Origin: Candidatus Saccharimonadota bacterium
GTDB taxonomy: Bacteria; Patescibacteriota; Saccharimonadia; Saccharimonadales; Saccharimonadaceae
Direction: 5' to 3'
Length of the DNA: 8,179 bases
NCBI GenBank assembly: GCA_900555425.1
Contig: UNSM01000031.1
Location: 1-8,179 of the forward strand
Part shown: positions 1 to 6,086 of the stretch, piece by piece
Layout: each line of letters opens with the position of its first letter
Numbering within the stretch: the first letter of the stretch is position 1
Made by a program: the position numbers and the translations under genes
The notes under the pieces: model-generated
Told to the model about the DNA's origin: nothing
Databases searched by the model: none
The model's input: the letters and a program-made list of their open reading frames with translations, nothing else

Positions 1-2
1 AA

Positions 3-1442
3 CTTCATGAGCCGGGCGACAAGTGTTCTTTTTGCGGATCTATTTTTGAAGAAAACCGTTGGAGCGAACTAAGCCGGTTCTTCAATGAAGAGCTTGCAAA
101 AACCGAAGAACGCATAAATCACGAACTTGACTACATTTCAAAAATCGAGAAGCAAATAGATGAAATTAAGCGCATTGAGCCGGAGATGTTCTACGAGCAT
201 TTATTAAAAGAGGTGTCGGAAGTTAATAACCTTATTACATCTAGAGTAAATGAGATAAAGATTTTTCTGTCAATAATAAAAGGCGCTTTATTAGAAAAAC
301 AAAAATCCCCCTTCGTTAAGCTTGATCCAATAAAGGAAGATATTCCCAAGAGCTTTGAAGATATTAATAATAGAATAAAACAGCTAGTCGATGACGCGAA
401 TAATTTCACAAACGAAATCTCGGAAAGGAAAACAAAAGCAGAAAAGGCTATTCGCTTGAGCTACGTCGCACAACTCCTCAAGGAATTCGATTACACAAAA
501 AATAACGAGCAGCTATCTATATTAAAATCCTTAATGGATAGCAAAAAAGAAGAAATTGAAAAAATAAAAGAAGATATCCGAGGGAAGAAAGAAGATATAA
601 AAGACTTAATTTCAAAAACAAAGAATGAGCAGTTGGCAGCAACAAAAATAAATCAGCTGCTAAAACAATTCGGCATTAATTCTTTTTCTCTCGAGCTGGT
701 GCAGAATCCAGACAATAAACAAAAAGGTCAGTATCAAATTCTAGGATATAACGGTAAATTAAGAAATGTCGAAAATCTTAGTAGAGGAGAGATGAATATT
801 GTAGCCTTCCTCTATTTTATCTTTAAGCTTGACGGAGAAGGAGACAGCAGCAATCCAAGGATAATTATTTTCGACGACCCAATGACAAGCAATGATGATG
901 TTACACAGTATCTAATGATATCTGAACTTCAACGCATTTATTTAGCTATGATAAATAAGAAAGGCTATTTCATAGTCCTTACTCACAACTGTCATTTCTA
1001 CTTAAATGTCAGGAAAAGCCAAGAAAAATTTTACAAAAAATACGACAATATTCATCTATTATCAGACGGAAACAAAACATCCATACAGCCAATTAGAAAA
1101 GGAAACTGCGATCTCCATACCAGCTACGAGCTACTATGGATAGAATTAAAATTCTTATACGTCGAGAACAAGCCAGCCTTAATGATTAGCTGCTGTAGGC
1201 GTATATGTGAAACATTCGAAAAATTTAACGGGATAGAAGAATTTTACAAAGACAGTAATAAAAGTGCAAAAAAACTATTTGATGTCAACGTTCATTCTAT
1301 TGATGACCTAGATAGCGAGCAGATCGGCAAGACGAAGGAAGAAATAATAGAAATACTAAAAGAACTGTTCCGGTCTAATAACGCAGAGGATCACTTTACT
1401 AAATATTGGGAGCAAGATGATAGCTCTAATAATATCCGCTGA
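3..1442 (+). CDS. AAA_13/RloC-PrrC-like ATPase, 3' part (5' end outside window)
   Basis: The reading frame is open from base 3 through the ATG at 186, so that ATG is probably internal and the gene enters from the left. The 61 codons before 186 carry a C-S-F-C zinc-hook-like motif (Cys codons at 24 and 33) followed by charged coiled coil. Numbering from the 186 ATG, coiled coil continues to about residue 160. Next come an ABC signature LSRGE (198-202), Walker B IIIFDDP (226-232) and an H-loop LTHN (265-268). Walker A must lie upstream of the window. The C-terminal part has R338-x3-E342 and H370, resembling the Arg-x3-Glu...His anticodon-nuclease triad of PrrC and RloC. Known relatives are phage-defence tRNases or uncharacterised AAA_13 ATPases. 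Family assignment is firm; the tRNase activity is inference. Codons are AT-rich (many ATA, AAA), unlike the two-component genes and der, which suggests an accessory gene. Confidence 0.82.
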   Translation, partial: LHEPGDKCSFCGSIFEENRWSELSRFFNEELAKTEERINHELDYISKIEKQIDEIKRIEPEMFYEHLLKEVSEVNNLITSRVNEIKIFLSIIKGALLEKQKSPFVKLDPIKEDIPKSFEDINNRIKQLVDDANNFTNEISERKTKAEKAIRLSYVAQLLKEFDYTKNNEQLSILKSLMDSKKEEIEKIKEDIRGKKEDIKDLISKTKNEQLAATKINQLLKQFGINSFSLELVQNPDNKQKGQYQILGYNGKLRNVENLSRGEMNIVAFLYFIFKLDGEGDSSNPRIIIFDDPMTSNDDVTQYLMISELQRIYLAMINKKGYFIVLTHNCHFYLNVRKSQEKFYKKYDNIHLLSDGNKTSIQPIRKGNCDLHTSYELLWIELKFLYVENKPALMISCCRRICETFEKFNGIEEFYKDSNKSAKKLFDVNVHSIDDLDSEQIGKTKEEIIEILKELFRSNNAEDHFTKYWEQDDSSNNIR

Positions 1443-1510
1443 CTGCAAAGTCTGTATTTATACAAAAAGTTGAAGAATATTGAGAATTGAAGCATACTAC
1501 TTCACAAATT

Positions 1511-1538
1511 AAAAAACACCTTCATGTAGATGTTTTTT
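1511..1538 (-). terminator. Hairpin terminator, probably bidirectional
   Basis: A 10-bp stem (1511-1520 with 1529-1538) closes an 8-nt loop and ends in six A/T pairs. Read on the minus strand, AAAAAACATC pairs with GGTGTTTTTT with one T-G wobble. Read on the plus strand there is one C-A mismatch. It fits best as the terminator of the minus-strand tRNA-Glu and could also stop the convergent ATPase gene, which ends at 1442. Confidence 0.7.
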
Positions 1539-1555
1539 AATAAATTAACTATTCT

Positions 1556-1630
1556 TGGTGACCCCACCGGGAATCGAACCCGGGTTGCCAGGATGAGAAC
1601 CTGGTGTCCTAACCGCTAGACGATAGGGCC
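1556..1630 (-). tRNA. tRNA-Glu (anticodon CTC)
   Basis: The minus strand folds as a full cloverleaf starting GGCCCTA at 1630 and ending in an encoded CCA at 1558-1556. The acceptor pairs GGCCCTA with TGGGGTC (two G-U wobbles), followed by discriminator A. The anticodon arm is CCAGG/CCTGG with loop TTCTCAT, giving anticodon CTC, which reads the Glu codon GAG. The T arm has the usual GGTTCGATTCC core. It has its own promoter and stands between the convergent ATPase gene and the divergent kinase gene. Confidence 0.97.
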
Positions 1631-1642
1631 GTAACTCCATGG

Positions 1643-1672
1643 ATTATACCATGGAAAGGGAAGGCTTGTCTA
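1643..1672 (-). promoter_or_regulatory. Promoter of tRNA-Glu
   Basis: On the minus strand there is a consensus TATAAT -10 box (1648-1643), an 18-bp spacer and a TAGACA -35 box (1672-1667). Transcription would start near 1636, a few bases before the mature tRNA 5' end at 1630. The -10 box is exactly flanked by a 7-bp inverted repeat, TCCATGG (1636-1642) and CCATGGA (1649-1655), which could be an operator. Confidence 0.75.
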
Positions 1673-1712
1673 CTTTTCCGCATCCATATAACCTCTACGT
1701 CATATTTATCAC

Positions 1713-1741
1713 TTGAGATTTTTCTGAAAATTCGCCATAAT
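1713..1741 (+). promoter_or_regulatory. Promoter of the histidine kinase gene, leaderless
   Basis: TTGAGA (1713-1718), a 17-bp spacer and CATAAT (1736-1741) form a good sigma70-type promoter. The expected start, about 7 nt after the -10 box, falls on the A of the ATG at 1748. No Shine-Dalgarno sequence lies before that ATG. The mRNA is therefore probably leaderless. Confidence 0.65.
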
Positions 1742-1747
1742 AAAAGC

Positions 1748-3730
1748 ATGAAAAAGGGCGGGATTTACTTTAAGCCTCACGCAATTTCCAGATTTTGGCT
1801 AAGGAGATTGTGTGAAGTGGCATTACTGAGCTGTTTCACGATCATTCTTTTATATGCATGGGCGCGATTTATACCGACCGGCTATCAATTGCCAATCGGA
1901 TTATCTGTCTCAGACTTAGCGGCTGGCGTGGCAGGAATCGGCAGCTTAATTGTGCTAATTTTATGCTTTTGGCTTCCCAGAAAACATGAAACTGGAATCG
2001 GAATTTTCGTATATCTATTAACCGTCACCGTCGCCACGACCACCATAATCACCAGCGGCGGAGTCGTTTCACCATTCCTGGTTATGTGGATTATCGTGGC
2101 AATTTTCGCAGGATTTTTCGGCGCAATAATCTCAGGAATAATGGGGCTTTTGGTTATTCTGCAAATTATAGCCACCAGTGTTCAACAGGGAATAAACATA
2201 CAATTCATCATCGGCTACCTATTCTTCGGATTTTTGCCTTTGATTTTTAGCCTTGTTCTATGGATTCGCCGCCAAAAAACTGATGACAATACGTCCAATC
2301 TGGAGAATAAACTTTCCGCCGTTGAGAGTAAGTCTGATGTAGTGATTAATGCCATCGACGACGGCGTTCTGGCGATCTCCAAAGACGGCAACATCGAACT
2401 GATAAATCCATCCGCCCAACAAATCATCGGCTGGGACCAAGGCGACGCGCTCGGACTTAACTGGAAAAGCGTCTTAAAACTCGTCACCTCAGACGGAAAA
2501 GACGTAGAAGACCTCGAAAATCCAATAGCCCAATCTTTATCAAAAAACCAGCCAACTCATAACGATAAATTATTCCTATTGACCAGCTCTGAAAAACGCA
2601 TTTTAGTGTCAATTGTCAGCTCTCCAGTCGGCACGGACGGCGAAGGAATCATCGTAGTTTTCCGCGACATCACCAAAGAAAAAGCCGAGGAGCGCGAGCA
2701 AGCCGAGTTCATCTCCACCGCCAGCCACGAGATGCGCACGCCAGTTGCGTCAATTGAGGGCTATTTGGGTCTGGCGTTAAATCCAGCCACCGCTCACATC
2801 GACGAGAAAGCCCGCGACTTCATCACCAAAGCTCACGAGTCAGCCCAGCATTTGGGGCGCTTATTCCAAGATCTCCTCGACATTAGCAAAGTTGAAGATG
2901 GGCGAATGAAAAACAACCCGAAGATCATCAACGTAAACGAATTTTTGAAGGATATTTTTGATGGTTTAGCGACGAAAGCTAACGAAAAGCAGCTCAATTA
3001 TATCTTCATGCCAGACATAATTGATGAGGGTAAGGAGAAGTCATTGCAGCCGATTTTTTATGCCAATATTGACCCTGACCATTTTCGGGAAGTCGTCAGT
3101 AATTTAATTGAGAATGCCATCAAGTACACGCCGTCGGGCGAAGTTGTCGTCAATGTTACCGGCGACGATAAGCAGATTTCTGTAAGCGTGAAAGATAGCG
3201 GCATTGGCATTCCAGCCGAAGATATTCCGCATTTATTCCAGAAATTTTATCGGGTGGACAATTCTGACACGCGAGAAATTGGCGGAACTGGCTTGGGGTT
3301 ATATTTGAGCCGCCGCTTAGCCGAGGCGATGTCTGGAAACTTGCGAGTTGAAAGCAAATATAAAGAGGGAAGTACGTTCTATCTGGAAATTCCTCGCATG
3401 AATAGTTCGGAAGCCAAGCAGCGATTAGAATCTGCGGAAGCTGAAAAGCCCGAAGATAAAACGCCGGATTCTTTGGCTTCAGAAAAAATTGAAACCGCCA
3501 CAGAAGAGAAGACGGAAGATGCCGCAACTGAAAATAATAGCGAGATTGTCGATTCAAATCCAGCCGCAATCGCAACTCCAGAAAATCCAGTTCCATCCGT
3601 GCCGGCGACTCCAGTAGTCCAGCCGGAAATTCCACAACCAGCCAGAAATTCTTCCGAGCCGACGTTGGCTGAAATTGAGGAAGAGCTACGCAAAAAGCGC
3701 CAGCAATTGTCCATACCTGGCCGCGAATAA
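1748..3730 (+). CDS. Membrane PAS-domain sensor histidine kinase
   Basis: This is a 660-residue sensor kinase that would autophosphorylate on His and pass the phosphate to the regulator encoded next. The N-terminal part has about five or six hydrophobic segments (roughly 21-41, 50-76, 82-102, 106-145, 150-174), so sensing probably occurs in or at the membrane. A PAS domain follows (about 196-310), with VFRDITKEK at its end. The HisKA H-box is STASHEMRTP, with phospho-acceptor H327. The catalytic domain shows an N-box (N452, N456), G1 DSGIG (483-487) and G2 GGTGLGL (512-518), all intact. The last ~100 residues form an unusual Glu/Ala/Pro-rich tail ending in a short charged helix. It resembles PhoR/VicK-type kinases in the core, but the signal is unknown. 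The start at 1748 matches the promoter position; there is no Shine-Dalgarno. Confidence 0.95.
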   Translation: MKKGGIYFKPHAISRFWLRRLCEVALLSCFTIILLYAWARFIPTGYQLPIGLSVSDLAAGVAGIGSLIVLILCFWLPRKHETGIGIFVYLLTVTVATTTIITSGGVVSPFLVMWIIVAIFAGFFGAIISGIMGLLVILQIIATSVQQGINIQFIIGYLFFGFLPLIFSLVLWIRRQKTDDNTSNLENKLSAVESKSDVVINAIDDGVLAISKDGNIELINPSAQQIIGWDQGDALGLNWKSVLKLVTSDGKDVEDLENPIAQSLSKNQPTHNDKLFLLTSSEKRILVSIVSSPVGTDGEGIIVVFRDITKEKAEEREQAEFISTASHEMRTPVASIEGYLGLALNPATAHIDEKARDFITKAHESAQHLGRLFQDLLDISKVEDGRMKNNPKIINVNEFLKDIFDGLATKANEKQLNYIFMPDIIDEGKEKSLQPIFYANIDPDHFREVVSNLIENAIKYTPSGEVVVNVTGDDKQISVSVKDSGIGIPAEDIPHLFQKFYRVDNSDTREIGGTGLGLYLSRRLAEAMSGNLRVESKYKEGSTFYLEIPRMNSSEAKQRLESAEAEKPEDKTPDSLASEKIETATEEKTEDAATENNSEIVDSNPAAIATPENPVPSVPATPVVQPEIPQPARNSSEPTLAEIEEELRKKRQQLSIPGRE

Positions 3731-3768
3731 TAAGCATAAGGACTATGGATTTTTTGTCAAAACTTCAG

Positions 3769-3774
3769 TATAGT
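3769..3774 (+). promoter_or_regulatory. Putative -10 region of the response regulator gene
   Basis: TATAGT (3769-3774), partly overlapping TATAAA (3774-3779), lies just before the ATG at 3783. A start about 7 nt downstream of the first box would leave a leader of only one to three bases. A TTGTCA at 3754-3759 is too close to be a normal -35 for either box, so the -35 is unclear. The kinase and regulator may also be partly cotranscribed, as only 52 bp separate them and no terminator is visible. Confidence 0.4.
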
Positions 3775-3782
3775 ATAAATAT

Positions 3783-4775
3783 ATGACAAAAATTTTACTG
3801 GTTGAGGACGACAAAAGCTTACGCGAAATTTACGGCGTACGACTTTTGGCGGAGGGCTACGATATCGTTTCGGCGGGCGACGGCGAAGAAGCTCTGGCCA
3901 TGGCAATTAAAGAACGTCCGCGATTAATTTTAAGCGACGTGATGATGCCGAAAATTTCCGGATTTGATATGTTGGACATTTTACGCTCAACGACAGAAAC
4001 AAAAGACGTTAAGGTGATTATCATGACCGCGCTATCCTCAGAGGATCAGAGAAAGCGTGGCGAGCAACTTGGCGCTGATAAATACTTGGTGAAGTCTCAG
4101 GTGGGAATAGAGGACGTTGTGAGGGCAGTTCACGAAACTTTGGGAGATCTTCCAGGAGTCGGCACAAATCCAGTGCCAGTTTCACAACCAGCTCATACAT
4201 ATGAGCCAGTCGCTCCAGAGCCTCAGCCAACACAGATTCCAGCGCCGCAGCCAGTTACTAGACCTGATATTTCTTCATTGTCACCGCAACCAGCCGCCCC
4301 CGCTGCAACGCCAACAACTCCTGCAGTAAATCCACTCATACAACAACATCCGCAACAGGCATTCGCGCCGGCGCCGCAGCCGCTACCTCAACCAACTCCA
4401 GCAGCGCCTCAACCGATTCCAACACCTCAGCCGACAACCCTGCCGCAGCCTATGGCGCCATTTTCATCGCCCGCACCACGACCCTCAGGGCTTGGTGACC
4501 GCATTATTCAACCTTTACCAGCTGACGATTCTCAGAATTCGGTAGACATCTCTAAGCTTATGGCAGAAGAATTAGACAATACACAGAGAATTTCTCAACC
4601 AACTCCAGAGCCTCAGCCAACACAGATTCCAGCGCCGCAGCCAACGCCAAATCCTATTGAGCAAGCTAGCGTAATACCTCAGGTCCAAGCACAGCCTCAG
4701 GAGCAAAGCATCCCACATCAACCATCAGAAACTTCTCAGTCGCCACAATTTCCACCGATAAATCCACAACAATGA
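3783..4775 (+). CDS. Response regulator: receiver domain with long Pro/Gln-rich tail
   Basis: Residues 1-125 form a complete CheY-like receiver: acidic pocket E8-D9-D10, phospho-acceptor D52 in SDVMMP, switch Thr T82 in MTA and conserved K104 in YLVKS. Residues from about 128 to 330 form a low-complexity tail rich in Pro, Gln, Ala and Thr, with no recognisable DNA-binding or enzymatic output domain. The tail contains a perfect 41-bp DNA duplication encoding EPQPTQIPAPQP twice. It follows the kinase gene, so the two probably form a cognate pair. Output may be through protein-protein contacts made by the disordered tail, which is inference. The stop overlaps the next start in an ATGA. Confidence 0.9.
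   Translation: MTKILLVEDDKSLREIYGVRLLAEGYDIVSAGDGEEALAMAIKERPRLILSDVMMPKISGFDMLDILRSTTETKDVKVIIMTALSSEDQRKRGEQLGADKYLVKSQVGIEDVVRAVHETLGDLPGVGTNPVPVSQPAHTYEPVAPEPQPTQIPAPQPVTRPDISSLSPQPAAPAATPTTPAVNPLIQQHPQQAFAPAPQPLPQPTPAAPQPIPTPQPTTLPQPMAPFSSPAPRPSGLGDRIIQPLPADDSQNSVDISKLMAEELDNTQRISQPTPEPQPTQIPAPQPTPNPIEQASVIPQVQAQPQEQSIPHQPSETSQSPQFPPINPQQ
4213..4253 (+). repeat. 41-bp direct repeat, copy 1, inside the regulator tail
   Basis: It is identical to 4603-4643, 390 bp downstream, which is an exact multiple of three, so both copies encode the same residues (core EPQPTQIPAPQP). The flanking bases differ on both sides. Confidence 0.9.
4603..4643 (+). repeat. 41-bp direct repeat, copy 2, inside the regulator tail
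   Basis: This is a perfect copy of 4213-4253. Recombination between the copies would delete 130 codons in frame and shorten the tail without harming the receiver. Confidence 0.9.
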
Positions 4776-5479
4776 TAAACCCAGACACAAAGCAAGGATC
4801 TTGGCGCCTCAATAAATTTGTAGCGCTGTGCTTGGGTATTTCCAGGCGGAAGGCCGACGAATTGATAGAAAAAGGGAAGATTACTATTGACGGTCAGCCC
4901 GCCAGATTGGGTCAACAAATTTCTGACGCAAATAAAATTTCCTATAACGGCAAATTGCTAGAACTACAGTCCAAACAGCTCATCATCCTGCATAAGCCAA
5001 CTGGATATCTTTGTTCGCGCGCCTCTCAGGGTGGCGTTCCGACAATCTACAAATTGCTACCGAAGAATCTTCACCACTTAAAGCCTGTTGGTCGCCTGGA
5101 TAAAGACAGCTCTGGGCTGATTCTCATGACGAACGACGGCGATTTTGCTCATAGCATGACACATCCGTCGTTTTACAAGATTAAGCGATATCTCGTTACA
5201 ATCGACAAACCATTGCAGCCTTTGCATCGTCAAATGATCAATGATTTTGGCGTGCAGCTTCTTGACGGACACAGTCAATTGACGCTAGAAAGACAACACG
5301 AAGGCGATGATTATCGCTGGATAGTGGAAATGAGCGAGGGAAGGAATCGTCAAATTCGGCGAACTTTCGATGCGTTAGGCTACACTGTCAAAAAACTTCA
5401 CAGAACAAACTTTGGCAATTATTCGCTCGGCGACCTCAAGAGAGGCGAGTGGCGAGAAGAGAAATTCACGAATTCATAA
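4772..5479 (+). CDS. Pseudouridine synthase of the RsuA/RluB/RluE family
   Basis: This 235-residue enzyme would convert a specific uridine of ribosomal RNA to pseudouridine. Residues about 12-60 form an S4 RNA-binding domain (LNKFVALCLGISRRKADELI). The catalytic motif VGRLDKDSSGLIL contains the expected nucleophile Asp at residue 110. Near the C terminus EGRNRQIRR and the KKLHR-type motif are typical of the family. Length matches RsuA/RluB enzymes. I cannot tell from sequence alone whether it targets 16S (RsuA) or 23S rRNA (RluB/RluE). The ATG at 4772 overlaps the regulator's TGA (ATGA) and has no clear Shine-Dalgarno, so translation is probably coupled to the regulator gene. Confidence 0.93.
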   Translation: MINPDTKQGSWRLNKFVALCLGISRRKADELIEKGKITIDGQPARLGQQISDANKISYNGKLLELQSKQLIILHKPTGYLCSRASQGGVPTIYKLLPKNLHHLKPVGRLDKDSSGLILMTNDGDFAHSMTHPSFYKIKRYLVTIDKPLQPLHRQMINDFGVQLLDGHSQLTLERQHEGDDYRWIVEMSEGRNRQIRRTFDALGYTVKKLHRTNFGNYSLGDLKRGEWREEKFTNS

Positions 5480-5494
5480 TTTACTCCGTGGCTC

Positions 5495-5523
5495 TTTACA
5501 TTTTACGGTAAATATTGTAATAT
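5495..5523 (+). promoter_or_regulatory. Putative promoter with internal dyad, upstream of the 167-aa gene
   Basis: TTTACA (5495-5500), a 17-bp spacer and TAATAT (5518-5523) resemble a promoter, with a start expected near 5530. The spacer contains a perfect dyad TTTACGGTAAA (5502-5512), loosely nested in TTACA (5496-5500) and TGTAA (5516-5520). It could be an operator, or simply AT-rich sequence. Confidence 0.45.
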
Positions 5524-5530
5524 AGCTTTT

Positions 5531-5575
5531 ATGCTAAATTTGATAGAAAGTGTAATTGCAAAATGGAAACGCTAG
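5531..5575 (+). CDS. Possible 14-codon leaderless leader peptide
   Basis: The ATG at 5531 falls at the predicted transcription start of the 5495-5523 promoter. The frame reads MLNLIESVIAKWKR and stops at TAG 5573-5575. It overlaps the start of the 167-aa gene (ATG 5563) by 13 bases in another frame. Because leaderless starts seem common here, it might be translated and affect initiation at 5563. It may equally be chance. Confidence 0.25.
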   Translation: MLNLIESVIAKWKR

Positions 5576-6066
5576 GGCGCGAATCCGAGCCTTTGTCTTC
5601 AGAAAAACTAAGGAAAGTCATGCATAGACTTGAGGAAGAAAGATCGGATACCATAGAAAAACTGTTCTATGAGAAGGATAGGTCCGACATTTTACCAAAA
5701 TTCCTAGAAAACCAAATCTACGCCTACATCGAGCTTATTAAAGAGGTTGAGAAATATACTACGAAATTTGAATATCCTATATCCGTAGCGTTCAAAGATG
5801 ACGACAATAACACTTACTACTGCATACATAACCCTAAAGAAAATTATTACATAACACTTTACCCGAATCCAATTAACGAAGAATCTCCAAAGGCCTACAT
5901 CCACAGTTACACCAGAAAATATAATAGCGAGAACGAGGGATATAAACTAGACATAGAGACCGAGAAATTCATAGCAAAAATCGGCCTGAGATGTTTTGAG
6001 GATTTCCTGAAAATAATTCGTCCGTGCGAGGCTTACATAAACAGTGTGCTCGCCAAAATGTCTTAA
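5563..6066 (+). CDS. Hypothetical protein, 167 aa, AT-rich orphan
   Basis: I do not recognise this protein. It is soluble and charged, with no signal peptide or membrane segment. Residues about 10-65 are predicted helical and rich in Glu/Lys. The middle (about 70-115) is rich in Tyr, Asn and Pro and looks like beta structure (VAFKDDDNNTYYCIHNPKE). A helical C-terminal part follows. There are three Cys (86, 143, 154), with no metal-binding pattern. Its codons are AT-rich (many ATA, AAA, AGA/AGG), like the ATPase gene at the left edge and unlike rRNA-modification and GTPase genes on either side. A weak AGAAAG stretch lies about 12 bases before the ATG. Its placement between housekeeping genes and its composition suggest an acquired accessory gene. 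The reading frame is probably real given its length and own promoter. Confidence 0.7.
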   Translation: METLGRESEPLSSEKLRKVMHRLEEERSDTIEKLFYEKDRSDILPKFLENQIYAYIELIKEVEKYTTKFEYPISVAFKDDDNNTYYCIHNPKENYYITLYPNPINEESPKAYIHSYTRKYNSENEGYKLDIETEKFIAKIGLRCFEDFLKIIRPCEAYINSVLAKMS

Positions 6067-6070
6067 AACT

Positions 6071-6085
6071 GCTATAATATATAAT
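6071..6085 (+). promoter_or_regulatory. Extended -10 promoter of der, near-leaderless
   Basis: TGCTATAAT (6070-6078) is an extended -10 element with a perfect TATAAT (6073-6078). A second TATAAT follows at 6080-6085. From the first box the start would fall about two bases before the ATG at 6087. No Shine-Dalgarno sequence is present, and no clear -35 is seen. Confidence 0.6.
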
Positions 6086-6086
6086 C

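Noticed and set aside
2280..2286. CTGATGA, a hammerhead core word, inside the kinase gene
   Set aside because: No stem II hairpin followed by GAAA, and no pairing stems I or III nearby; it is a coding sequence match by chance.
3156..3737. 193-codon minus-strand open frame
   Set aside because: It lies antisense to the kinase catalytic domain and tail, whose motifs are fully conserved on the plus strand; it has no promoter or recognisable domain.
4200..4760. Repeat-rich stretch as a CRISPR-like array
   Set aside because: The repeats are coding Pro/Gln codons in one frame, with only one long exact pair and no regular spacers.
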